64,000 bases of DNA from Streptomyces umbrinus (GTDB taxonomy: Bacteria; Actinomycetota; Actinomycetes; Streptomycetales; Streptomycetaceae), in NCBI RefSeq assembly GCF_030817415.1, contig NZ_JAUSZI010000002.1:4712001-4776000 (forward strand), read 5' to 3'. How positions within the stretch are numbered: position 1 is the first letter of the stretch; every line of letters begins with the position of its first letter. Under the pieces are notes generated by a model. It ran no database searches. It saw nothing but the letters and a program-made list of their open reading frames with translations, and was not told where the DNA came from. Below, piece after piece: positions 34,421 through 42,995 of the stretch. The translations under genes and the position numbers were made by a program.

Positions 34421-35070
34421 ACGCTGCTGGCGAGGGAGAGCTTCACGGCGAAGCCGAGGAAGAGCGCGCCGGCCGCGGAGGTGGCCCCGGCGGAGAGCCG
34501 CCTGCGCCGCCGGAAGGCCGCCGCCAGCTTCGTACCGCCGAATATCAGCGCGCTGAGGTAGAGGACGCTCGCCAGCTGGGCGAAGGCGCCGAGCACGACG
34601 AAGGACAGGGCGGGGTACGCGTACGCCGGGTCGACGAACTGCACGAAGAAGGCGACGAAGAACAGGATCGCCTTCGGGTTGAACAGGCTGATGACGAGCG
34701 CCCGCCGGAAGGGCCGCTCCTCGGCGCCCGGGGCGGAGACCTCCTGCGACTCGGTCCGCTCCTTCCGGGTCCGCCACATGCCCCACGCGGCCCGCAGCAT
34801 GCCGATCGCCAGCCAGGTCAGATACCCGGCTCCCGCGTACTTCACGATCCCGAACAGCAGTGCGTTGGCCTGGAGCAGCGACGCGACTCCGGCCGCCGAC
34901 AGTGTCATCAGCACGGCGTCCCCGCACCAGACGCCCGCGGCGGCCCGGTATCCGGTCCTGATGCCCCGCCGCGCGGCGACGGACAGCACATAGAGGGAGT
35001 TGGGCCCGGGCAGCAGGACGATCAGCACGAGACCCGCGAGATAGGTGGGGAGGTCGATTACGCCAAGCAT
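34417..35070 (-). CDS. LysE-family exporter
   Basis: A 217-aa membrane protein with about six helices. LysE/RhtB hallmarks: YLAGLVLIVLLPGPNSLYVLSVAARRGIRTGYRAAAGVWCGD (about residues 9-50) and ISLFNPKAILFFVAFFVQFVD. It exports amino acids or derivatives. ATG 35070 has no strong ribosome site, and the longer frame to 35118 begins in unlikely sequence. The 3' end overlaps the monooxygenase end by 4 bases. Confidence 0.88.
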   Translation of the reverse strand: MLGVIDLPTYLAGLVLIVLLPGPNSLYVLSVAARRGIRTGYRAAAGVWCGDAVLMTLSAAGVASLLQANALLFGIVKYAGAGYLTWLAIGMLRAAWGMWRTRKERTESQEVSAPGAEERPFRRALVISLFNPKAILFFVAFFVQFVDPAYAYPALSFVVLGAFAQLASVLYLSALIFGGTKLAAAFRRRRRLSAGATSAAGALFLGFAVKLSLASSV

Positions 35071-35413
35071 GGGACGAAGTGTGGCACGCGGGTACGACAA
35101 TCCGCCCGGGGGTTTCACCTTGCGGGACAGCCGCCGTGCGGGCCGGGCGAACCGCCCCGCCGCGACGCCTCGAACGGCGTCCGGGACCGGGGTCCGGGAG
35201 CGGGATCCGGGAGCGGCGTCCGGGACCGGGGTCCGGGAGCGGTGTCCGGGACCGGTGTCCGGGACCGGGATCCGGGAGCGGGATCCGGGACCGGGGTCCG
35301 GGACCGGGGTCCGGGAGCGGTGTCCGGGACCGGTGTCCGGGACCGGGATCCGGGAGCGGGATCCGGGAGCGGGATCCGGGAGCGGGATCCGGGAGCGGGA
35401 TCCGGGAGCGGGG
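35071..35413. other. Gap between LysE and mutase genes, mostly a tandem repeat
   Basis: The first 110 bp (35071-35179) must contain the LysE promoter. The remainder is the 13-bp tandem array described separately. No gene is seen; the periodic open frames across it come from the repeat. Confidence 0.8.
35180..35413. repeat. Minisatellite: 18 copies of a 13-bp unit
   Basis: Exactly 18 contiguous units of TCCGGGA(G/C)CGG(G/C/T)(G/A), 234 bp. Units 4-8 are repeated exactly as units 10-14, so a 65-bp block was duplicated. The last unit abuts the stop codon of the mutase gene (TGA at 35416-35414 on the minus strand). Confidence 0.95.
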
Positions 35414-36994
35414 TCAGAACGCGTCGCTCGGCACGTAGGTCCCCCAGACCTCCCGCAGGGCGTTGCACACCTCGCCGACCGTCGCCCGGGCCCGCAGCGC
35501 GTCCTTCATCGGGTACAGGACGTTGTCCTCGCCCTCGGCGGCCTTCTTCAGGGCGGCCAGGGCCAGGTCCACCGCCGGCTGGTCGCGCTCGGCGCGGAGC
35601 CTGGCCAGGCGCTCGGCCTGCTGGGCCTCGATCGCCGGGTCGACGTGCAGGGGCTCGTACGGCTCCTCCGCATCGAGCTGGAAGCGGTTGACGCCGACCA
35701 CGACCCGCTCGCCGGAGTCGGTCTCCTGGGCGATCCGGTACGCGCTGCGCTCGATCTCCCCCTTCTGGAAGCCGTGCTCGATCGCGTCGACCGCGCCGCC
35801 CAGCTCCTCGACCCGGCCCATCAGGTCGACCGCGGCCGCCTCGACGTCGTCGGTCATCCTCTCGATCACGTACGAGCCGGCGAACGGGTCGACGGTCGCG
35901 GTCACGTCCGTCTCGTAGGCGAGAACCTGCTGGGTGCGCAACGCGAGGCGCGCGCTCTTGTCCGTCGGCAGGGCGATCGCCTCGTCGAACGAGTTCGTGT
36001 GCAGCGACTGGGTGCCGCCGAGAACGGCGGCCAGGCCCTGCACCGCCACCCTCACCAGATTCACCTCCGGCTGCTGCGCGGTCAGCTGCACCCCGGCCGT
36101 CTGCGTGTGGAAGCGCAGCATCAGCGACTTGGGGTTCTTCGCCCCGAACTCCTCGCGCATCACCCGCGCCCAGATGCGGCGCGCCGCCCGGAACTTGGCG
36201 ACCTCCTCCAGCAGCGTCGTACGGGCCACGAAGAAGAACGACAGTCGGGGCGCGAAGTCGTCCACGTCCATGCCGGCCGCGACGGCCGTGCGCACGTACT
36301 CGATGCCGTCGGCGAGGGTGAACGCGATCTCCTGCGCGGGCGAGGCACCCGCCTCCGCCATGTGATAGCCGGAGATCGAGATGGTGTTCCAGCGCGGGAT
36401 CTCGGCCCGGCAGTACTTGAAGATGTCCGCGATCAGCCGCAGCGACGGCTTGGGCGGGAAGATGTACGTGCCGCGCGCGATGTACTCCTTCAGCACGTCG
36501 TTCTGGACCGTGCCGGTGAGCCGGTCGGCCGGCACGCCCTGCTCCTCGCCGACCAGCTGGTACATCAGCAGCAGGAGCGCGGCGGGCGCGTTGATCGTCA
36601 TCGACGTCGACACCTGGTCCAGCGGGATCCCGTCGAACAGCACCCGCATGTCCTCGACCGAGTCGATCGCCACCCCCACCTTGCCCACCTCGCCGTGCGC
36701 GATCGGGGCGTCGGAGTCGTGGCCCATCTGGGTCGGCAGGTCGAACGCCACCGACAGGCCCGTCGTGCCGTTCGCGATCAGCTGCTGGTAGCGGGCGTTG
36801 GACTCGACGGCCGTACCGAACCCGGCGTACTGCCGCATGGTCCACGGCCGCCCGGTGTACATCGACGGGTAGACGCCCCGCGTGAAGGGATACGCACCGG
36901 GTTCGCCCAGTTGCTCCGCCGGGTCCCAGCCCTCCAGGGCGTCCGGCCCGTAGACCGGCTCGATGGGCAGTCCGGACTCCGACTCGCGCGCCAT
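35414..36994 (-). CDS. Methylmalonyl-CoA mutase-type large subunit without B12-binding domain
   Basis: A 526-aa acyl-CoA mutase catalytic subunit. The TIM-barrel landmarks are [21 protein letters not shown] (about residues 49-69), [38 protein letters not shown] and [20 protein letters not shown]. There is no C-terminal DxHxxG cobalamin domain, so it needs a separate small subunit, as isobutyryl-CoA mutase IcmA uses IcmB. No such subunit gene is in the window. ATG 36994 has a GGGAGG site. It could be isobutyryl-CoA, ethylmalonyl-CoA or methylmalonyl-CoA specific. Confidence 0.9.
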   Translation of the reverse strand: MARESESGLPIEPVYGPDALEGWDPAEQLGEPGAYPFTRGVYPSMYTGRPWTMRQYAGFGTAVESNARYQQLIANGTTGLSVAFDLPTQMGHDSDAPIAHGEVGKVGVAIDSVEDMRVLFDGIPLDQVSTSMTINAPAALLLLMYQLVGEEQGVPADRLTGTVQNDVLKEYIARGTYIFPPKPSLRLIADIFKYCRAEIPRWNTISISGYHMAEAGASPAQEIAFTLADGIEYVRTAVAAGMDVDDFAPRLSFFFVARTTLLEEVAKFRAARRIWARVMREEFGAKNPKSLMLRFHTQTAGVQLTAQQPEVNLVRVAVQGLAAVLGGTQSLHTNSFDEAIALPTDKSARLALRTQQVLAYETDVTATVDPFAGSYVIERMTDDVEAAAVDLMGRVEELGGAVDAIEHGFQKGEIERSAYRIAQETDSGERVVVGVNRFQLDAEEPYEPLHVDPAIEAQQAERLARLRAERDQPAVDLALAALKKAAEGEDNVLYPMKDALRARATVGEVCNALREVWGTYVPSDAF

Positions 36995-37130
36995 GATGTC
37001 TGCCTCCCACTGGACCGGGGACGGGCCTGCGCCCTCAACAATGCCGCGTAGTTCGCAACCAGGCACGCGCGGGAAACTTCTCAGGGGACACGACGCGCCA
37101 CCGGGGGTCGGTGAGCAACGGGGGGTTCGG

Positions 37131-38006
37131 ATGCGTATTCCGGTCATGTGGCGAACAGGCGCGGTGGCGACGACGGTGGTGGCGCTCGTCGCGGTGAGCG
37201 GATGCACCGTCCAGACCGTCGGCACGCCCGCCGAAGGGACCACCGGCGGACAGACACCCACCGGGAAGCCACCGGCCGGTACGTCATCGGTGCCCGGCTC
37301 TTCCCTGGACGACACGTCCCCGGACGACGCCAAGCCGTCGAAGCCGAAGCCCGCCGCGCCGCCCGCGCCCGCGCCCAAGACCCTGTGGTCGAAGGGCGAC
37401 CGGGGCAGGGACGTGCGGGAGCTGCAGGCCCGGCTGCGTCAGGTGTTCTGGCTCTTCGAGGGTCCGACCGGGACGTACGACGGCTCGACCGTCACCGCGG
37501 TCAAGGGCTTCCAGGGCAAGCGGGGCCTGCCGAAGACCGGGAAGACGGACACCGTGACGTGGCAGCGACTGCTGAACATGACGCGCGAGCCCGGCAAGTG
37601 GGAGCTGTACGCGTCGGGCGGCCAGCCGGCCGCGACGCCGGACCCGCGCTGTCTCACGGGCCGGGTGCTGTGCATCAGCAAGACGAGCCGCACCCTGCGC
37701 TGGATGATCGACGGCCGCACGGTCTCGACGATGGACGTGCGCTTCGGCTCGCAGTACACGCCGACCCGGGAAGGTGTCTTCAACGTCTACTTCAAGTCGC
37801 GCCACCATGTGTCGACGATCTACGACTCACCCATGCCGTACGCGATGTTCTTCAGCGGCGGCCAGGCCGTCCACTACTCCTCGGACTTCGCGGCGACGGG
37901 TTACTACGGAGCCTCGCACGGCTGCGTGAACGTACGGGACGAAGGGAAGATCGCGGCGCTGTTCTCCCAGGTGAGGAACGGCGACAAGGTCGTCGTCTAC
38001 TGGTGA
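37131..38006 (+). CDS. L,D-transpeptidase lipoprotein with peptidoglycan-binding domain
   Basis: A 291-aa exported enzyme. Lipobox VSGC (about residues 21-24), a Thr/Pro-rich linker to about residue 80, a PG_binding_1 domain ([14 protein letters not shown], residues 87-145) and a YkuD domain with active-site motif SHGCVNVRD near residue 263. It forms 3-3 cross-links or anchors in peptidoglycan. GGGGGG lies seven bases before ATG 37131. Transcribed divergently from the mutase gene and followed by a strong hairpin. Confidence 0.9.
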   Translation: MRIPVMWRTGAVATTVVALVAVSGCTVQTVGTPAEGTTGGQTPTGKPPAGTSSVPGSSLDDTSPDDAKPSKPKPAAPPAPAPKTLWSKGDRGRDVRELQARLRQVFWLFEGPTGTYDGSTVTAVKGFQGKRGLPKTGKTDTVTWQRLLNMTREPGKWELYASGGQPAATPDPRCLTGRVLCISKTSRTLRWMIDGRTVSTMDVRFGSQYTPTREGVFNVYFKSRHHVSTIYDSPMPYAMFFSGGQAVHYSSDFAATGYYGASHGCVNVRDEGKIAALFSQVRNGDKVVVYW

Positions 38007-38029
38007 GGAACCGGCGGCGGGAGGAGTAC

Positions 38030-38073
38030 GTGGGCGCGGGCGGGACCGGGGGAACGTGTCCCGCCCGCGCCAC
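38030..38073. terminator. Terminator after the L,D-transpeptidase gene
   Basis: Arms of about 15 bp (38030-38045 and 38059-38073, one bulged base) rich in GC, 23 bp after the stop codon. Confidence 0.8.
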
Positions 38074-38226
38074 TGTGCACTGAGCCGTGGGTACGGGGGG
38101 AACCCCGGCTCGTGCGACAGCCGATGACCAGTCGGCTCGCTTACTACTGCGTCAGTGCGGCTGAAAACGTCACACCCGGGCGGCGGCGGCCGGGCATCGG
38201 TGGGAAAGCCCAGGTCGGGCGGCGGT

Positions 38227-39609
38227 TCAGGAGGATGACGAGAGCGCGGGGAGCGCCCGCGGGGTGCGCGGGGCGGATGCCCTGGGCTCCGTGGACCGGG
38301 GCTTGGATCCCGTGGACCGGGCCGGGGTGGAGCGGTCCGGCGTGGAGCGCGCGGCGGTGGCGGCGGCCGTGGGTCGCGCCGGGGCGCCGGCATCGGAAGC
38401 GAGCGCTCGAATCGGCGTCCGAACCGGCGTCCGGCTCGGTGCGCTCGGTGCGCTCGTTGTCTGGAGCAGTGTCCGTACAGGTGCCGGAGTCCGCGTCGTC
38501 GAGGGCCGGGCCGGGGCGAAGGCCGTGGGTTCGGCCGCGCCGGCGGCGAGGCGGACCGTGCCGCTGCCGCCGCCGCTCCGGAACGCGCCCGCGCCTATGT
38601 GCGAGCCGTCCCCGCCCTCATCACCGTCGTCATCGTCGCTCCTGCCGTCCCTGTCCTCGCGGTCGTTGTTCCAGCCCGAGCCGCTCCGGCCCGACTCGCC
38701 CCGGCCCGACCCGATGCCGCGCCGGCCGTCACCGGAGTCGCGGCCGTCCCAGTTCTTCAGGATGCCTGTGCAGTACTTCTTCACCTGCTCGGAGCCGTTC
38801 GCCGCGTCCTCCAGACCGCGTCTGCGGTCGGAGTCGAGGTTCTTGCCGTCGCGGTAGTCGCGGCAGGCCGTGGCGAGCCAGCGCCACCCCCGGACGGTCC
38901 GCCCCTCGCGCCGGTCGTCGCCGGGATCGGGCCGTACGCCCGGGTCCGTACCGCCGCGCGCCTCTCCGCCCGGGGCCGAATCCTTGCCGGCCGGGCCGCC
39001 CGCGCTGCCGTCGGGCCGAGGCTTGTCGGGGCCGCCGCCCGGCTTCTTCTCGGGGGACGGCGAGACGAGCGGGCGGTCCGTGGTGACGGAGACCGTCGCG
39101 GACGAGCCGGGTTCCGGTTCCTCTCCGCCGAACGGCAGGACACCGGAGGTCGCGGCCATGGCGGCCCCGCCGATCATCCCCGCGGCCAGCGCGGCGGCGA
39201 GTCCGTATCGCACCGGTCGACCCCAGCGGGAGGGGACGCGCCGATGCTCGGCGGGGCGGCCTAGGTGGATCAGACCCGCGTCGGAGGAGATGTGGGAGGC
39301 CGCGGAGGAAGCGGCTGTGGCCGAGGCCGCCGAGCGGGTACGGGTGCGCGGGCCGAGGGTCGCCTGTTCGCCGTTCTTGCCGGTGCGTGCTTTGCGGAAG
39401 GCTGCCAACGCGGCTGCCTCGCCGGGGAGTTCGGCGTCGGCCGGCTTGGATTCGGCGGTCTGCGCGCCCAGCGCGTCGAGGGCTTCGAGTGCCTCGGTGA
39501 GCCGGTCGGCCTGGTCACGGCTGCCGGCGTCGACGGCGTCCAGCGGCTCGCCGCGCAGCAGCCGCTCCGCCGTTTCGCGGTCCAGCCATCTGTACTGCTC
39601 GTCGGCCAT
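38227..39609 (-). CDS. Single-pass membrane partner of ECF sigma factor A
   Basis: A 460-aa protein, probably the regulator of the sigma factor encoded just upstream (TGATG overlap). The cytosolic N-terminus (about 1-130) contains AALAAFRKART, a motif also present in the paralogue at 40659-41384. One membrane segment lies at about residues 133-158. Outside is a Gly/Asp/Arg-rich linker, then a short motif with two cysteines, ACRDYRDGKNLDS and QVKKYC, shared with the paralogue. A long Thr/Pro/Ala-rich tail follows. An anti-sigma role is inferred from position and topology; I see no ZAS zinc motif. Confidence 0.7.
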   Translation of the reverse strand: MADEQYRWLDRETAERLLRGEPLDAVDAGSRDQADRLTEALEALDALGAQTAESKPADAELPGEAAALAAFRKARTGKNGEQATLGPRTRTRSAASATAASSAASHISSDAGLIHLGRPAEHRRVPSRWGRPVRYGLAAALAAGMIGGAAMAATSGVLPFGGEEPEPGSSATVSVTTDRPLVSPSPEKKPGGGPDKPRPDGSAGGPAGKDSAPGGEARGGTDPGVRPDPGDDRREGRTVRGWRWLATACRDYRDGKNLDSDRRRGLEDAANGSEQVKKYCTGILKNWDGRDSGDGRRGIGSGRGESGRSGSGWNNDREDRDGRSDDDDGDEGGDGSHIGAGAFRSGGGSGTVRLAAGAAEPTAFAPARPSTTRTPAPVRTLLQTTSAPSAPSRTPVRTPIRALASDAGAPARPTAAATAARSTPDRSTPARSTGSKPRSTEPRASAPRTPRALPALSSSS

Positions 39610-40283
39610 CACATGTCCTTCTGCGTCCGCGAACGCGTATGCGTCACACCGGCGGACGTCACCGCGCGGGTACGCGGTTCTGCGTGTGGGGGTCTTTGTG
39701 GGGGTACGGAACTCAGCGATCCGGCCGATTCCGGATCCGCGCCGATCAGCTCCGCGAGCCGCTTCAGACCGCGGTGCGCGGCCGTGCGGACGGCGCCCGG
39801 CCGTTTGCCCAGGGTCTCGGCGGCGGTCTTCGCGTCGAGGCCGACGACGACGCGCAGCACGACGGCCTCGGCCTGGTCCTGCGGGAGCTGGGCTATGAGG
39901 GAGAGGGTGCTGCCGGTGGAGAGGGCCTCGATGGCCTCACCGGCGGTGTCGGACTCGGCCGCCCGGCCGGTGAGCTCGGTCTCGTCGCCGCCTATCGCGG
40001 GGCGGCGGCCGCGCATACGTATGTGGTCGAGGGCCCGGTTGCGGGCGATCCGGGCCGCCCAGCCGCGGAAGCGGTCGGCGTCGCCGCTGAACCGTTCGAT
40101 GTCACGGGCGATCTGCAGCCAGGCCTCGGACGTGACGTCCTCCGCGTCCGGGTCGCCGACCAGCGTCCGTACATACCCCAGGAGCCGTGGATGCACGGCT
40201 CGGTACACAGTCCGGAACGCGGTCTCGTCTCCGTCCTGTGCCGCAAGCACCGCGGCGGTCAGCTCCGCGTCGTCCCCCAGCAC
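39609..40283 (-). CDS. ECF sigma factor A of the tandem pair
   Basis: A 224-aa extracytoplasmic-function sigma factor. Region 2: GYVRTLVGDPDAEDVTSEAWLQI, then ARDIERF, FRGWAARIARNRALDHIRMRGRRP (about residues 35-95). Region 4: IAQLPQDQAEAVVLRVVVGLDAKTAAETLGKRPGAVRTAAHRGLKRL (about 130-180). GTG 40283 has GAGGGG upstream. The partner membrane gene starts within its stop codon. Closely similar to sigma B at 41424-42041, so the module was duplicated. Two direct repeats CACGCCGTAACG lie upstream (40421-40485). Confidence 0.92.
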   Translation of the reverse strand: MLGDDAELTAAVLAAQDGDETAFRTVYRAVHPRLLGYVRTLVGDPDAEDVTSEAWLQIARDIERFSGDADRFRGWAARIARNRALDHIRMRGRRPAIGGDETELTGRAAESDTAGEAIEALSTGSTLSLIAQLPQDQAEAVVLRVVVGLDAKTAAETLGKRPGAVRTAAHRGLKRLAELIGADPESAGSLSSVPPQRPPHAEPRTRAVTSAGVTHTRSRTQKDM

Positions 40284-40420
40284 CGAACGCCCCTCTTTGC
40301 GCCTTAAACCGGCGCCGCTCTCGCGGACCGGGTTCTCGCCGTCGTGGTTGCTCAATCGATGGTTGCGGTCGTGGAGCCTTCGTGAACTCAGTACTCCTCC
40401 ACAGCCCGGCGCGAAAGGCA

Positions 40421-40485
40421 CGTTACGGCGTGAAACCGTTCCCCGTCCATGTCCGTACAACGTGCAACTAACGCGTTACGGCGTG
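40421..40485 (-). promoter_or_regulatory. Direct repeats upstream of sigma A
   Basis: Two identical 12-mers reading CACGCCGTAACG in the direction of transcription. They could be sites for an activator or ECF-type -35 elements of an autoregulated promoter. Confidence 0.35.
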
Positions 40486-40524
40486 GGGTGTGACACAAAA
40501 CGCACCTCCGACGCTGAAGCAAGT

Positions 40525-40545
40525 ACGGGCCGCCGCGCGGCCCGT
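40525..40545 (-). terminator. Hairpin after the sigma B partner gene
   Basis: A perfect 9-bp stem (ACGGGCCGC with GCGGCCCGT) and a 3-base loop, about 115 bp beyond the stop codon of the partner gene. Confidence 0.55.
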
Positions 40546-40658
40546 GCCGCGCGACGGCCGGGGCCTCTCCTGTGGGGGGTGGCGGCTCCGGCCGTTGCCA
40601 TCGGCACAGTGGAACTGGGGTTTCATCCCGCTTTGCACCTTTTATCGGCCGCTCTCGG

Positions 40659-41384
40659 TCAGTCGACCTTGATCTTCGGGCTCTTCGTACTCTTCGGGTT
40701 CTTCGTGGTGCCGACGCCGGGAGTCTTGGACGCCTTGGGTGATTTACCCGGCTTGTCCTTGCCGGCGTCCCCCTTCTCCTTCTTCTTCTCCTTCTTCTCG
40801 GCCGACTGCTCGGCGCAGTACGCCTCGACGTTCTCCTCGCCGCCCGCGGCTTGTATCAGCCGCCGCCAGGCGGTCGAGTCGAGGGCCTTGCCGCGCTTCT
40901 TGACGGAGTCGTACGCGCGACAGTGGGCCTCGATGTCCCGGGCGGACGGCGGACGGCGGAAACCGCGGTCGGCCTGCGCGGGCGCGGACGGATCGGGCGC
41001 GGCGACGGCCGGGCCGGTCGGAGCACTGCTCGTGGGCAGGGGCCCGCCCCGCTCGGCACCCTCGTCCCGCGTTCCGCCGCTCCCCGAGCCGATGGCCGCG
41101 ACCGCCACCCCGCCGAGCGTCAGGCTCGCCACCAGCGCGACCAGGGTCGCCCGCACCGGCCGGCCGCCCCGCCGCTCCGGCCGCCAGTCGTCCCGCCGCC
41201 GGTTGCGCGTCGCCGCCCGGTGCGCCCCCTCGTCCCGCGCCGCCCGGAACGCGGCGAGGACCCGCCGCTCGGCATCGGCATCGACCGCGTCGCCGCGCAC
41301 GGCGGCGGCGAGCAGTTCGCCGAGGTCGGGCGGGTTCCCGGCAGGGAGATTCCGGGGGCCGTCGGGGTCGTGTCGTTCAGGCAT
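40659..41384 (-). CDS. Single-pass membrane partner of ECF sigma factor B
   Basis: A 241-aa protein paralogous in layout to the one at 38227. The cytosolic part contains RRVLAAFRAARDEG. One membrane segment lies at about residues 78-98 (ATLVALVASLTLGGVAVAAIG). The outside domain carries AHCRAYDSVKKRGKALDS and ENVEAYC, matching the two-cysteine motif of the paralogue, then a Lys-rich tail (KKEKKKEKGDAGKDKPGK). ATG 41384 is preferred because GAGGGTGGA lies 7 bases upstream; GTG 41396 is possible. It lies 39 bp after the sigma B gene. Confidence 0.7.
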   Translation of the reverse strand: MPERHDPDGPRNLPAGNPPDLGELLAAAVRGDAVDADAERRVLAAFRAARDEGAHRAATRNRRRDDWRPERRGGRPVRATLVALVASLTLGGVAVAAIGSGSGGTRDEGAERGGPLPTSSAPTGPAVAAPDPSAPAQADRGFRRPPSARDIEAHCRAYDSVKKRGKALDSTAWRRLIQAAGGEENVEAYCAEQSAEKKEKKKEKGDAGKDKPGKSPKASKTPGVGTTKNPKSTKSPKIKVD

Positions 41385-41423
41385 GTCCGCATCCACCCTC
41401 GCCGGCCAAGGACCGCTTGCCGT

Positions 41424-42041
41424 TCATCTCGACTCCCCCAGCGCGTTGGGCCCGTCATCCGTCACACTCTCCGCGTCGAGCCGGCTCGCGAGGCGCTTCA
41501 GACCCCGGTGCGCGGCGGTGCGTACCGCGCCGGGGCGTTTGCCGAGGACGCGCGCGGCCGCGGGGCCGTCGAGACCGACGACGACACGCAGCAGTACGGC
41601 CTCGGCCTGGTCGCGCGGGAGACTCGCGACGAGTTCGAGCGCGTACTCCGTGGAGAGGGACTCCAGGGCCTGGTCGTGCGTGCTGTGCGGGCCGGGCAGT
41701 TCGAGCATGTCCTGTTCCAGCGCGGACGCCCGCGGCCGTACCTTCAGCCGCCGCAGATGGTCGAGGGCCCGGTGCCGGGCGATGGTCGCGCTCCAGCCGC
41801 GGAACCCCGCCCCGTCACCGCGGAACCGCCCCAGGTCCCGGGCGATCTCCAGCCACGCGTCCGACGCCACGTCCTCCGCCTCGTCGCCGACCAGCCCCCG
41901 CAGATACCCGAGCAGTCCGGGCTGCACGATCCGGTACGCGACGGCGAAGGCGGCCTCGTCGCCCTCCTGCGCCCGTGCGACGGCCGCGCCGAGTTCACCG
42001 TCGGACGTCCGCCCGCGGTGGGGTTCCCCTCCCTGGCCCAA
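41424..42041 (-). CDS. ECF sigma factor B of the tandem pair
   Basis: A 205-aa ECF sigma factor. Region 2: GYLRGLVGDEAEDVASDAWLEI, FRGWSATIARHRALDHLRRL. Region 4: LVASLPRDQAEAVLLRVVVGLDGPAAARVLGKRPGAVRTAAHRGL, nearly the same as in sigma A. The start is a TTG at 42041 with GAGGAC upstream; no better start is available without cutting into region 2. With the next gene it repeats the sigma/membrane-partner arrangement. Confidence 0.9.
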   Translation of the reverse strand: MGQGGEPHRGRTSDGELGAAVARAQEGDEAAFAVAYRIVQPGLLGYLRGLVGDEAEDVASDAWLEIARDLGRFRGDGAGFRGWSATIARHRALDHLRRLKVRPRASALEQDMLELPGPHSTHDQALESLSTEYALELVASLPRDQAEAVLLRVVVGLDGPAAARVLGKRPGAVRTAAHRGLKRLASRLDAESVTDDGPNALGESR

Positions 42042-42146
42042 CAGTGTCCTCGTTCACGCCGAGTTCGTACCGAATGCGCACCGCGCGGCGCGGGTCGCCA
42101 TGCCCGCGCGCCTCCAAGGTCATCAGCGCCGGGCGGCACGGAAATG

Positions 42147-42683
42147 TCACAGCCCGTCAGATGGCCCACCGACCCTACGGCCGACGCCATGACCGGCCTC
42201 GCGGTCGGCGCCATGCCCGGCACGGTCACCGGTCCCGCCCGCGTCGGTGAGCCCGGGTTGCCAGGGCAACCCTGCCCGCGTCCGCCCGTGCAGTTGCAGA
42301 TAGAACGTCCGCAGCGACTCCCGTTCCCCCGCCTCGAACCGCTTCACGACCTTGCCCAGCGGATTCCAGACCCGCCCGTCCGGCATCCGTACGCCCACCG
42401 GCTGGCCGAACAACTCCCGCTGGCCTTCGTCGAATTCGACCCACACGGCACCGGCCCGGCGGACGAGCACCTCACCGGCGTACACCCCCAGCCCGAACAG
42501 CACGTGCCCCACGGCCGTGCGGTCGCGGCCGCTCTTGCGCAGCCCGTCGACGACGAAGTCGACCACCCGCAGGCTCGCGACCGAGTAGTCCAACGGCAGC
42601 CGACTGCGGGCCGTGACGTCCCGTACGAACTCCGCAGCGTGCCGCCGCATCCGCAGATCGGCCGACAGCCTTGTCCTTTCCAC
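42147..42683 (-). CDS. Conserved hypothetical protein
   Basis: A 178-aa protein I do not recognise. The first 140 residues look like a compact mixed domain (LSADLRMRRHAAEFVRDV, LRVVDFVVDGLRK, VLFGLGVYAGEVLVRRAGAVWVEFD, VWNPLGKVVKRFEAGERESLRTFY). The C-terminal 40 residues are Gly/Asp/Arg-rich and low in complexity. No signal peptide or membrane segment. GTG 42683 is preceded by a GGAAGCG stretch and, further up, by three tandem 14-bp repeats. Probably cytosolic, function unknown. Confidence 0.65.
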   Translation of the reverse strand: MERTRLSADLRMRRHAAEFVRDVTARSRLPLDYSVASLRVVDFVVDGLRKSGRDRTAVGHVLFGLGVYAGEVLVRRAGAVWVEFDEGQRELFGQPVGVRMPDGRVWNPLGKVVKRFEAGERESLRTFYLQLHGRTRAGLPWQPGLTDAGGTGDRAGHGADREAGHGVGRRVGGPSDGL

Positions 42684-42701
42684 CGCTTCCGCCCCCCTGG
42701 C

Positions 42702-42743
42702 TCACACGTCCGTGGTCACACGTCCGTGGTCACACGTCCGTGG
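42702..42743. repeat. Three perfect tandem copies of a 14-bp unit
   Basis: TCACACGTCCGTGG three times without a gap, starting 19 bp upstream of the GTG at 42683. On the minus strand the unit reads CCACGGACGTGTGA. Possible iterated protein-binding sites. Confidence 0.9.
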
Positions 42744-42894
42744 TCACGCATCTGCCTCTGGCAGACCAAGCGGGGCGGGCGCCGCGAACATCACACGTCA
42801 CCACAGTGACAAGGGTCACGCCACAAGTCGCCGATACCCGTACAACCATCCGACCCTCTCGGGCGTCCGCGCGAACCTGAAGTGACGTACCCCA

Positions 42895-42992
42895 CACCCC
42901 TGTTGGGTGATGTTTAACCTCGTCTTACCGCTGAATTAGAAAGCCACCCCAGTGACGGGTGGGTTTTTTGTGAGGATTTCCTAGGGGTGGGG
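42895..42992 (+). promoter_or_regulatory. Attenuator-like leader of the amidase gene
   Basis: A small hairpin CACCC/GGGTG (42895-42909) precedes an intrinsic terminator: CCACCC (42944-42949) pairs with GGGTGG (42957-42962), followed by six T. The ribosome site GGGGTGG (42984-42990) is also complementary to CCACCCC (42944-42950). The terminator and an alternative ribosome-site block are therefore mutually exclusive. T runs like this are rare in Streptomyces. Alternatively it terminates a small upstream transcript. Confidence 0.5.
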
Positions 42993-42995
42993 CAT

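Larger units (their letters stand above)
40284..40658. other. 375-bp gap holding the sigma A promoter region and a terminator
   Basis: No gene seen. It contains two direct repeats (CGTTACGGCGTG on the plus strand at 40421-40432 and 40474-40485, 53 bp apart) in front of sigma A, and a GC-rich hairpin for the upstream module. Confidence 0.5.
42684..42995. other. 312-bp divergent intergenic region
   Basis: Holds the 14-bp tandem repeats on the hypothetical-gene side (42702-42743) and the attenuator-like hairpins on the amidase side (42895-42992). Nothing gene-like in between. Confidence 0.7.

Noticed and set aside
35180..35413. CRISPR-like array
   Set aside because: The 13-bp units are contiguous with no unique spacers and no cas genes are nearby; it is a minisatellite.
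42844..42992. c-di-AMP (ydaO-type) riboswitch before the amidase
   Set aside because: Tempting because such switches control Streptomyces wall hydrolases, but I could not recognise the conserved core; only the terminator and alternative pairing are supported.
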